From Nonomuraea guangzhouensis (GTDB lineage Bacteria; Actinomycetota; Actinomycetes; Streptosporangiales; Streptosporangiaceae), in assembly GCF_019396345.1 (NCBI RefSeq), contig NZ_JAHKRM010000025.1, positions 146,189 through 210,188 on the forward strand: a stretch of DNA of 64,000 nt, read 5' to 3'. Position numbers and translations under genes: made by a program. Below, piece by piece: positions 24,346-31,883 of this stretch (positions within the stretch are counted from its first letter, which is position 1; each line of letters opens with the position of its first letter). The notes under the pieces are model-generated. The model was not told where the DNA came from, did not search any database, and saw nothing but the letters and a program-made list of their open reading frames with translations.

Positions 24346-25833
24346 ATGCTCGGCAACGACGATTGGTGGCGCGACGCCGTCGTTTACCAGGTCTACCCAC
24401 GCAGCTTCGCCGACGCCAACGGCGACGGCATCGGGGACCTGCCGGGCGTGCGCGAGCGCCTCGGCTACCTCGCCGAGCTGGGCGTGGACGCCATCTGGTT
24501 GAGCCCCTTCTACACCTCGCCGATGGCCGACGGCGGCTACGACGTGGCCGACTACCGCGACGTGGACCCGATGTTCGGCACGCTGGCCGACCTCGACGGG
24601 CTGATCGCGGACGCGCACGAGCTGGGCATCAGGGTGATCGTGGACCTGGTGCCGAACCACTCCTCCGACCGGCACCCGTGGTTCCAGGCGGGGCTGCGCG
24701 ACCGTTACATCTTCCGGGACCGGCCCAACGACTGGGAGTCCATCTTCGGCGGGCCCGCCTGGACGCAGGTGGCCGACGGGCAGTGGTATCTCCACCTCTT
24801 CGCCCCCGAACAGCCCGACCTCAACTGGGAGCACCCGGAGGTGCGGGCCGAGTTCCGCGACATCCTGCGGTTCTGGCTGGACCGCGGGGTGGACGGCTTC
24901 CGCGTCGACGTGGCGCACGGCATGGTCAAGGCCGCCGGGCTGCCCGACGTGGGACCGAAGGAGGGCCGCCAGGCCGAGATGCTCGGCGACGAGCAGGTGC
25001 CGTACTTCGACCAGGACGGCGTGCACGAGATCTACCGCGAGTGGCGGCCGATCCTCGACTCCTACCCCGGCGGGCGGATGGCCGTCGCCGAGGCGTGGGT
25101 GTCCTCGCCCGAGCGGCTGGCCCGCTACGTCGGCCCCGACGAGCTGCACCAGGCGTTCAACTTCGACTTCCTGCTGGCCGACTTCCACGCCAAGTCCTTC
25201 CGCGCGGTCATCGAGAAGGCGCTGGCCGAGGCGGAGCTGGTCGGTGCGCCGACCACCTGGGTGCTGTCCAACCACGACAAGCCCCGGCACGTCACCCGGC
25301 ACGGCGGCCTGGCCCGGGCGAAGGCGGCCACGCTGCTCATGCTGGCGCTGCCCGGCTCGGCCTACCTCTACAACGGCGAGGAGCTCGGCCTGCCCGAGGT
25401 GCTCGACCTGCCGGACGAGCTGCGGCAGGACCCGGCGTTCCTGCGCAGCGGCGAGAGCCGTGACGGCTGCCGGGTGCCGATCCCGTGGACCACCGCCCCC
25501 GGCTTCGGCTGGCGGGACCCGTGGCTGCCGATCCCCGACTCGTGGGCGCCACTGTCGGCCGAGGCCCAGCACGACGACCCCGGCTCCACGCTGAACCTCT
25601 ACCGGGCCGCACTGCGCCTGCGCAAGGCCCACCCGGCACTCGGCGGCGGCACGCTGGCCTGGCTCGACTCCCCCAAGGACGTGCTGGCCATCGAGCGCTC
25701 GCCCGGCCTGGTCGTCGTGCTGAACACCAGTGACGAGCCGGTGGAGGTGACCGGCGAGGTGCTGCTGTCGAGCGGCCCGCTCACCGCCGAGGGCACCCTC
25801 CCGCCCGACACCACGGTGTGGCTCCAGCGCTGA
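24346..25833 (+). CDS. GH13 alpha-glucosidase (oligo-1,6-glucosidase-like)
   Basis: 495 residues from an ATG preceded by CGGAGG. The start WWRDAVVYQVYPRSFADANGDGIGDLPGV is characteristic of exo-acting alpha-glucosidases. Catalytic residues are Asp in GFRVDVAH (about 186), Glu in AVAEAWV (about 248) and Asp in LSNHDKPRH (about 309). There is no signal peptide. It is divergent from malEFG-GH13, so imported maltodextrins would be trimmed to glucose by the two cytosolic GH13 enzymes. Specificity for alpha-1,4 versus alpha-1,6 links cannot be read here. Confidence 0.9.
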   Translation: MLGNDDWWRDAVVYQVYPRSFADANGDGIGDLPGVRERLGYLAELGVDAIWLSPFYTSPMADGGYDVADYRDVDPMFGTLADLDGLIADAHELGIRVIVDLVPNHSSDRHPWFQAGLRDRYIFRDRPNDWESIFGGPAWTQVADGQWYLHLFAPEQPDLNWEHPEVRAEFRDILRFWLDRGVDGFRVDVAHGMVKAAGLPDVGPKEGRQAEMLGDEQVPYFDQDGVHEIYREWRPILDSYPGGRMAVAEAWVSSPERLARYVGPDELHQAFNFDFLLADFHAKSFRAVIEKALAEAELVGAPTTWVLSNHDKPRHVTRHGGLARAKAATLLMLALPGSAYLYNGEELGLPEVLDLPDELRQDPAFLRSGESRDGCRVPIPWTTAPGFGWRDPWLPIPDSWAPLSAEAQHDDPGSTLNLYRAALRLRKAHPALGGGTLAWLDSPKDVLAIERSPGLVVVLNTSDEPVEVTGEVLLSSGPLTAEGTLPPDTTVWLQR

Positions 25834-25927
25834 GGCCGGACGCGGCCCGTACGGCCTTCGCGGGCTGTGCGGGCTGAACGGCCCGCGCAAGCTGACCATG
25901 GGGGAAATTTTCCCTCTGGCCGCCATA

Positions 25928-25945
25928 TAACGGTACTTACCGTTA
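25928..25945. promoter_or_regulatory. Perfect 18-bp palindrome ahead of the orphan histidine kinase
   Basis: TAACGGTA-CT-TACCGTTA has 8-bp perfect arms and a 2-bp centre, ending 13 bases before the kinase ATG. Size and symmetry fit a TetR-family operator. No TetR gene is adjacent. Since the kinase gene has no Shine-Dalgarno sequence, the site probably overlaps its promoter. Confidence 0.65.
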
Positions 25946-25958
25946 GTAGCCTCGTTTA

Positions 25959-27302
25959 ATGACCCCGCGCCTATGGGCGAGGTCCCTGCGCGGCCGCGTC
26001 ACGCTCGTGGCGGCCGCGGTGGCCGCCTCCGTACTGATTCCCGCGGGTGTCGGCAGCGTCGTCGTGGCCAAGTCCGTGATCGAGGCCCATGTGTGGGAGG
26101 AGACCAGGGACGCCGCCGAACAGGTCGCGGTCGATTCACGCGGGGGCCATCTTCCCCTGGGGGCGGCGATGCCGTTGCCCGACCCGTACGTCGACCTGAT
26201 CCAGGTCGTGGCCCCGGGCGGTCAGGTGATCGGGACGAGCGACGCGGCCCGCAACCTGCCGCGGCTGAGCGACGTCTGGCCCACGCCCGACAACCGGGTC
26301 ATCAGCACCACGAGCTGCCTCCCGAGACTGTGCATCCACCTGACGGCCGTCCGCGTGTCGCCGGCGCCGAGCTCGAACGTCGTGTACGCCGGACGCACCA
26401 CGCCGGGCCTGCTGGACCTGCGGATCCTGGAGACCGTGGTGTTCACCCAGATAGTCGTGCTCATGGTCCTGGCCACCTGGACGACCTGGCTGACCATGGG
26501 CCGGGCGCTGCAACCGGTGGGCGCGATGCGGGCCGAGCTCGACGAGGTCAACGCCAGTGACCTGAGCCGCCGGGTGACCCAGCCGTCAGGGGAGGACGAG
26601 GTCGCCGAGCTCGCGCGGTCCGTCAACGGCACCTTGGCCCGCTTGGAACGTTCCGCGTGCCAGCAGCGCCGCTTCGCCTCCGACGCCTCGCACGAGCTGC
26701 GCACCCCCATCGCCGGGCTGCGCGCGCAACTGGAGAGCGCCCAGCTCTACCCCGAGGACACCGACTTCGTCGCCCTGGTGGACAGCGCGCTGCGCGACAC
26801 CGACCGGCTCGAAGCGATCATATCCGACCTGCTGCTGCTGGCCAGGATCGGCTCGCGCGTGGATGTGGTGAAGGAGCGGGTGGACCTCGCGGCCCTGGTC
26901 CGCGACGAGCTGTCGTGCCGCGACGGCCCGGTGCCTGTCAAGCCGGCGCTGGAGGAGGGCGTCGTGGTGGCCGGGGTACGGATGCAGCTCGCCCGGGTGC
27001 TGACGAACCTGCTGGACAACGCCCAGCGGCATGCCGAGACCATCGTCAGGGTGGTCGTCACCAGAGACGGGGGCATGGCCGTCGTGGCCGTGGAGAACGA
27101 CGGTGTGGAGATCGCGCCGGCGGACCGCGAGTGCATCTTCGACCGCTTCACCCGGCTGGACGCGGCCCGCAGCCGCGACGCCGGCGGCACCGGTCTGGGC
27201 CTGGCCATCGCGCGCGACGTCGCGGTGGCGCATCGCGGCGAGATCCGCGTCGAGGAGTGCCGAGGCGGCGCCCGCTTCGTCCTGAGACTGCCTGCCGCGT
27301 GA
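25959..27302 (+). CDS. HAMP-domain sensor histidine kinase (orphan)
   Basis: 447 residues. TM1 near 14-36 and TM2 near 155-180 enclose an extracytoplasmic sensor of about 120 residues with two cysteines (TSCLPRLC). HAMP follows (about 178-230), then the H box FASDASHELRTPIAGL, the N box LTNLLDNAQRHA, the D/F region IFDRFTRLDAARS and G box GGTGLGLAIARD. All kinase motifs are intact. No response regulator is next to it, so the partner is elsewhere. The ATG lacks a ribosome site, suggesting a leaderless mRNA directly behind the 18-bp palindrome. Confidence 0.9.
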   Translation: MTPRLWARSLRGRVTLVAAAVAASVLIPAGVGSVVVAKSVIEAHVWEETRDAAEQVAVDSRGGHLPLGAAMPLPDPYVDLIQVVAPGGQVIGTSDAARNLPRLSDVWPTPDNRVISTTSCLPRLCIHLTAVRVSPAPSSNVVYAGRTTPGLLDLRILETVVFTQIVVLMVLATWTTWLTMGRALQPVGAMRAELDEVNASDLSRRVTQPSGEDEVAELARSVNGTLARLERSACQQRRFASDASHELRTPIAGLRAQLESAQLYPEDTDFVALVDSALRDTDRLEAIISDLLLLARIGSRVDVVKERVDLAALVRDELSCRDGPVPVKPALEEGVVVAGVRMQLARVLTNLLDNAQRHAETIVRVVVTRDGGMAVVAVENDGVEIAPADRECIFDRFTRLDAARSRDAGGTGLGLAIARDVAVAHRGEIRVEECRGGARFVLRLPAA

Positions 27303-27379
27303 CACGATCCACCTACCGTCGTTCACCTTGTGACATGAACCGGTGGATTTACGCGCCCTTTGTCCGAGATCATGGGGAC

Positions 27380-28198
27380 ATGACGGAACAAGCGCCGCAA
27401 GGTGTGGACCCGCACATCCCCAACGCGGCGCGGATGTACGACTACTTCCTTGGTGGCAAGGACAACTTCAAGGCCGACCGGGAGCTCGCCGAACTGGTCA
27501 TGAGCGTGTTACCCGAGGTCAGAGAGGGCACGAGGCAGAACCGCAAGTTCATCGGGCGAGTGGTCGAATACCTCTGCCGTCAGGGCGTCACCCAGTTCCT
27601 CGACCTGGGCTCCGGCCTGCCGGCCGCGGAGAACGTGCACGAGGTCGCCCACCGGTTCGCGCCGGAGGCGCGCGTGGTGTACGTCGACAACGACCCCGTG
27701 GTCGCCGCGCACGGCCGCGCCCTGCTGGCCGACCCGGAGAAGGTCACCATGGTGCTGGGCGACGGCCGCGAGGCGGAGAAGATCCTCGGGCATCCCGACG
27801 TGCTGTCGGTGCTGGACTTCGACCAGCCGGTCGCGGTGCTCATGATGTTCTTCCTGCACCTGGTGCCCGACGAGGACGAGCCGCACGAGTTCGTGGCCAC
27901 CTACCGCGACGCGCTGGCGCCGGGCAGCTATCTGGCCATCTCGCATGTCGGCAACGACGTCGTGCCGGAGCAGGTGGCCAAGATCAGCGAGTTCTACCAG
28001 AAGGCCAACGCGCCCTTCTGCCCGCGCCCCGGCAAGGAGATCGCCCGATTCTTCGGTGACTTCGAGCTGGTCCCGCCGGGGCTGGCGAGCGGCCTGGGGC
28101 CGGAGGTCGGCTGGCCGTTCAACGACCCCCAGGAGACGCTGTTCCTCGATGAGGAGATGGCGCGGATGGGCTATGCGGGCATCGGCCGCAAGCCCTAG
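27380..28198 (+). CDS. SAM-dependent methyltransferase, DUF574 (Methyltransf_19) family
   Basis: 272 residues. The N-terminal IPNAARMYDYFLGGKDNFKADRE is the family hallmark, followed by a SAM-binding FLDLGSGLPAAENVHEVA and VVYVDNDPVV. These proteins are abundant in actinomycetes, often near regulators, and their substrates are unknown. The ATG at 27380 fits the family start; an ATG at 27333 would add 16 residues. Its TAG stop shares the palindromic CTAG with the stop of the convergent dctA gene, leaving no spacer. Confidence 0.88.
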   Translation: MTEQAPQGVDPHIPNAARMYDYFLGGKDNFKADRELAELVMSVLPEVREGTRQNRKFIGRVVEYLCRQGVTQFLDLGSGLPAAENVHEVAHRFAPEARVVYVDNDPVVAAHGRALLADPEKVTMVLGDGREAEKILGHPDVLSVLDFDQPVAVLMMFFLHLVPDEDEPHEFVATYRDALAPGSYLAISHVGNDVVPEQVAKISEFYQKANAPFCPRPGKEIARFFGDFELVPPGLASGLGPEVGWPFNDPQETLFLDEEMARMGYAGIGRKP

Positions 28199-29529
28199 AC
28201 GGCCGTCATCTCCCGTTGCTCGTCCGCCGCGGGCGGTTCGGGTCGTACGTCCTCGTCCAGCAACGTCGCCTCGTCGAACGGCACGTTGCCGGCGAGCACC
28301 TCGGCCGCCCGCGCCCTGTCGAACTCGCCCGTCCAGGTGGCGACGAGCACGGTGCCGATCGCGTTGCCCGCGAAGTTCGTCAGCGCCCGCGCCTCGGACA
28401 TGAAGCGGTCGATGCCGACGATGAGGCCGACGCCGTCGACCAGCTCGGGCCGGTGCGACTGCAGGCCGCCGGCCAGCGTGGCGATGCCGGACCCGGTCAC
28501 GCCCGCCGCGCCCTTCGAGGCGATCATCATGAACCCCAGCAGCGCGAGCTGCTCACCGAAGCGCAGCGGCGACCCGCTGGCGGAGGCGATGAACAGCGTG
28601 GACATGGTCAGGTAGATCGCGGTGCCGTCGAGGTTGAAGGAGTAGCCGGTGGGCACCGTGATGCCCGCCACGGTACGGCTCACGCCGAGGTGCTCCATCT
28701 TGGCGATCAGCCTCGGCAGCGCGGCCTCGGACGACGACGTGGACAGGATCAGCAGGAACTCGCGGCCCAGATAGCGGAACAGCGGCCACAGGCCGATCTT
28801 GGCCACCCCCCAGAGCAGCGGGCCGAGTATCAGGCCGATGAACAGCACGCAGGTCGTGTAGAAGGCGATCATGATGATGGCCAGGCTCCTGAGCGCGTCG
28901 AGGCCGGTGGCGCCGACGACCGCGGCGATGGCGCCGAACGCGCCGACCGGCGCCGCCCACATGATCATGGCGAGGATGCGGAACACCAGCCGCTGGATGT
29001 GCTCGATGGCCGTCAGGATCGGCGCGGCCTTGGGCCCTATGGCCTGCAGCCCGAATCCGGTGAGCAGCGCGACCAGGAGCGTCTGCAGCGTCTGACCCTC
29101 GGTGAACGCCGACACCACCGTGGTGGGGATGATGCCGAGCACGAAGTCGACCGAATCGGTGGCGCCCCCCTTGGCCGCCTCGCCCTCGGCGACCTTCTTG
29201 GCGGCGTCGGTGAGGTGCAGCCCCGAGCCCGGGTCGATGAGGTTGCCGACCAGCAGCCCGATGATGAGGGCTACCGTGGACATGACGAGGAAGTAACCGA
29301 TGGTCAGCCCGCCGACCTTGCCGACCTTGGCCGCCTTGGTGACCGAACCGATGCCGAGCACGATCGTGCAGAAGATGATCGGGCTGATCATCATCTTGAT
29401 CAGGTTGACGAAGCCGGTGCCGAGCGGCTTGAGCGCCTGACCGGCGTCCGGCCAGACGAATCCCACCAGGATGCCGAGCAGGACCGCCCCGATGACGGCC
29501 AGGTAGAGATAGCGAGTGCGATCACGCAT
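28195..29529 (-). CDS. dctA: C4-dicarboxylate:cation symporter DctA
   Basis: 444 residues of the DAACS family. Hydrophobic helices are followed by the serine-rich motif STSSSEAALPRL, the substrate/ion region PTGYSFNLDGTAIY, and VGIDRFMSEARALTNFAGNAIGT. These are the conserved elements of DctA/GltP transporters. Succinate, fumarate or malate uptake is the expected role; glutamate is possible. It is divergent from a DcuS/DcuR-like two-component pair, the classical control arrangement. It ends with a stop codon sharing CTAG with the opposite gene. Confidence 0.92.
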   Translation of the reverse strand: MRDRTRYLYLAVIGAVLLGILVGFVWPDAGQALKPLGTGFVNLIKMMISPIIFCTIVLGIGSVTKAAKVGKVGGLTIGYFLVMSTVALIIGLLVGNLIDPGSGLHLTDAAKKVAEGEAAKGGATDSVDFVLGIIPTTVVSAFTEGQTLQTLLVALLTGFGLQAIGPKAAPILTAIEHIQRLVFRILAMIMWAAPVGAFGAIAAVVGATGLDALRSLAIIMIAFYTTCVLFIGLILGPLLWGVAKIGLWPLFRYLGREFLLILSTSSSEAALPRLIAKMEHLGVSRTVAGITVPTGYSFNLDGTAIYLTMSTLFIASASGSPLRFGEQLALLGFMMIASKGAAGVTGSGIATLAGGLQSHRPELVDGVGLIVGIDRFMSEARALTNFAGNAIGTVLVATWTGEFDRARAAEVLAGNVPFDEATLLDEDVRPEPPAADEQREMTAV

Positions 29530-29634
29530 GGAGGGTCTCCGGTCGCTATGAGTAAAAGTCCTAACCATGCGACTATGCGGTCCGTGGTGATCCAGGTCAC
29601 TATTGCGTAAGTTTCGTTCATTGAGAGGTCCCCG

Positions 29635-31149
29635 ATGCGCCGCTGGAGCCTGGCAGGGCAGATGTTGCTCCTGCAACTGCTCGTGGTCACCGTCACGCTG
29701 GTGGGCGCCGCCACGCTCGTCTCCGTGCTGGCGGACCAGCTCGTCACCGCCGAGGCGGCGGGCGCGGCCAGGTCGGCGGCGGCGGCCGTGGCGGCCTCGC
29801 CCGACGTGCTGGCCGCCCTGGACGAGCCGTCGCCCACCACGCGGCTCCAGCCGTTCGCCGACCGGGTGGAAGCCGAGTCGGGCGTCGACTTCGTCACCAT
29901 CATGAAGCCCGACGGCACCCGCTACACCCACCCCAACCGGGCGGAGATCGGCAAGCGGTTCCTCGGCCACATCGACCGCGCGCTGCGCGGCGAGACGTTC
30001 ACGGAGACCTACACCGGCACGCTCGGCCCATCCGTGCGGGCGGTCGCCCCGGTCCGCGCGGGCGGCCCGAACGGCCCGATTCGGGCGCTGGTCAGCGCGG
30101 GCATCAAGGTGGACAGAATCAGCGCCAGGCTGCGCGGCCAGCTCATCTGGACCGGGCTCATCGCCCTGCTCGGGCTCGCCGTCGGCGCCGTCGGCACGTG
30201 GCTGGTGACCGCCCGGCTCCGCAGGCAGACGCACGGGCTCGGGCCGGTCGAGCTGGGCCGCATCCACGAGCATCACGACGCGGTCCTGCACGCCGTACGG
30301 GAGGGGCTGCTGCTGGTCGGCAAGGACGGCACGCTGACGCTCTGCAACGACGCCGCGCGGCAGCTGCTCGACCTGCCCGCCGACGCCGAAGGGCGGCACC
30401 TGGACGAGCTGGGCCTGTCGGGGTTGTTCGACACGGACCAGGAGCGGGTGCACCTGGTCGGCGACCGGGTGCTGGCCGTCAACGGCGCAGCCAGCAGGCT
30501 CGGCACCGTGGTGACCGTGCGGGATCACACCGAGCTGCAGGCGCTGGCCGGGCAGCTGAACGCCGAGCGCGGGTTCGCCGACTCGCTCCGGTCGGCCGCC
30601 CACGAGTCGGCCAACAAGCTGCACACGGTCATCACGCTGGTGGAGCTGGGCCGTACCGAGCAGGCGGTGGCGTTCGGCACCGCCGAGCTGCGCGCGGCGC
30701 AGGAGCTCACCGACCGGGTGATGGGCGCGGTACGCGAACCAATCCTGGCCGCGCTGCTGCTGGGCAAGAGCGCCGAGGCGGCCGAGCGCGGCAGCGAGCT
30801 GGTGATCAGCCAGGACAGCGACCTGGACGACCTCGGACTCGACCCCGGAGAGCTGGTGACCATCGTCGGCAACCTCATCGACAACGCGATCGACGCGGCC
30901 ACCCGGGTCGAGGTGCTGCTGCGGGGCGGCCGCGACGGCTTCCTCATCCGGGTCGCCGACGACGGGCCCGGCCTGATCGCGCCCGACGCGTTCCGGAAGG
31001 GCTGGACCACCAAGGGCGACGGGCACGGGCTGGGGCTCGCGCTGGTCGGGCAGGCGGTACGGCGGCTGGGCGGCACGATCGAGGTGGACGGCTCGGTGTT
31101 CACCGTACGGCTGCCGGTGCCGCGGTCCGTGGCGGAGCCGGTCCGATGA
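29635..31149 (+). CDS. Sensor histidine kinase of the CitA/DcuS family
   Basis: 504 residues. TM1 (near 9-33) and TM2 (near 168-192) bracket an extracytoplasmic PAS-like sensor (about 35-165) with PDGTRYTHPNRAEIGKRFLG, the conserved segment of citrate/C4-dicarboxylate sensors. A cytosolic PAS (HHDAVLHAVREGLLLV) precedes the H box SLRSAAHESANKLHTVITLVELG and the N box VGNLIDNAIDAA. In DcuS/CitA the His lies in an HE/HD-x-x-N context, as here. The response regulator overlaps its stop by 4 bases. It probably senses a C4-dicarboxylate and controls dctA. Confidence 0.92.
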   Translation: MRRWSLAGQMLLLQLLVVTVTLVGAATLVSVLADQLVTAEAAGAARSAAAAVAASPDVLAALDEPSPTTRLQPFADRVEAESGVDFVTIMKPDGTRYTHPNRAEIGKRFLGHIDRALRGETFTETYTGTLGPSVRAVAPVRAGGPNGPIRALVSAGIKVDRISARLRGQLIWTGLIALLGLAVGAVGTWLVTARLRRQTHGLGPVELGRIHEHHDAVLHAVREGLLLVGKDGTLTLCNDAARQLLDLPADAEGRHLDELGLSGLFDTDQERVHLVGDRVLAVNGAASRLGTVVTVRDHTELQALAGQLNAERGFADSLRSAAHESANKLHTVITLVELGRTEQAVAFGTAELRAAQELTDRVMGAVREPILAALLLGKSAEAAERGSELVISQDSDLDDLGLDPGELVTIVGNLIDNAIDAATRVEVLLRGGRDGFLIRVADDGPGLIAPDAFRKGWTTKGDGHGLGLALVGQAVRRLGGTIEVDGSVFTVRLPVPRSVAEPVR

Positions 31150-31811
31150 TCTCGGTGCTGGTGGTCGAGGACGAGGAGATCACCGCCGAGGCCAACCGCA
31201 TCTACGTGAACCGGGTGCCGGGCTTCGAGGTGGCGGGCGTGGTGCGCTCGGGCGGGGAGGCGCTGCGGTTCCTGCGGCACACGCCGGTCGATCTCATCCT
31301 GCTCGACCTGTACCTGCCCGACATGCACGGGCTGGAGGTCTGCCGGGCCGTACGGGCGGGCGGGCTGCTGTGCGACGTGATCGCGGTCACCTCCGCGCGT
31401 GATCTGGCCATGGTGCGCAGGGCCGTGTCGCTGGGCATCTCCCAATACCTGCTCAAGCCGTTCACCTTCGCGACACTTAACGAGAAGCTGACCGGCTATG
31501 CCCGGTTCAAGGAGGAGGCCGGCGAGATCGTCGGCCAGGGTGACGTGGACCGGGTGCTCGGCACCCTGCGCGGCCGCTCTGAGCTGCCGAAAGGGATGGC
31601 CCGCGACACCCTTGACCTGGTCGCCGCCGAGCTGCGCGGCAGCCCCGCGGGGATGTCGGCGCAGGCCGTGGGGACGGCCGCCGGAGTCTCCAGGGTGACC
31701 GCCCGCAGATACCTGGAACACCTGGTGGAGCTGGGGGTGGCGGTCCGGATGCCCCAGTACGGCGGAGTGGGTCGTCCAGAGCTGCTCTACCGGATCCCCC
31801 CGGAAAGTTAA
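31146..31811 (+). CDS. CitB/DcuR-family response regulator
   Basis: 221 residues. Receiver domain: acidic pair VEDEEI, phospho-acceptor Asp in LILLDLYLPDMHG, the Thr/Ser in AVTSARD and Lys in YLLKPFTF. The C-terminal part has the winged/HTH region of CitB-type regulators (MSAQAVGTAAGVSRVTARRYLEHL). The ATG overlaps the kinase stop (ATGA). The pair and divergent dctA constitute one regulatory unit. Confidence 0.93.
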   Translation: MISVLVVEDEEITAEANRIYVNRVPGFEVAGVVRSGGEALRFLRHTPVDLILLDLYLPDMHGLEVCRAVRAGGLLCDVIAVTSARDLAMVRRAVSLGISQYLLKPFTFATLNEKLTGYARFKEEAGEIVGQGDVDRVLGTLRGRSELPKGMARDTLDLVAAELRGSPAGMSAQAVGTAAGVSRVTARRYLEHLVELGVAVRMPQYGGVGRPELLYRIPPES

Positions 31812-31883
31812 TAAAGGGGACGCTGCTCGTTCAATCCGCACCTCTAGCTTCGGGATGCAACCCGTTAGCACTGAGGAGTCACG

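Noticed and set aside
29530..31026. N-terminal extension of the dctA frame to about 943 residues
   Set aside because: The extension is antisense to the sensor kinase. DctA proteins start at the MRDRTRYLYLAVIGA segment at 29529.
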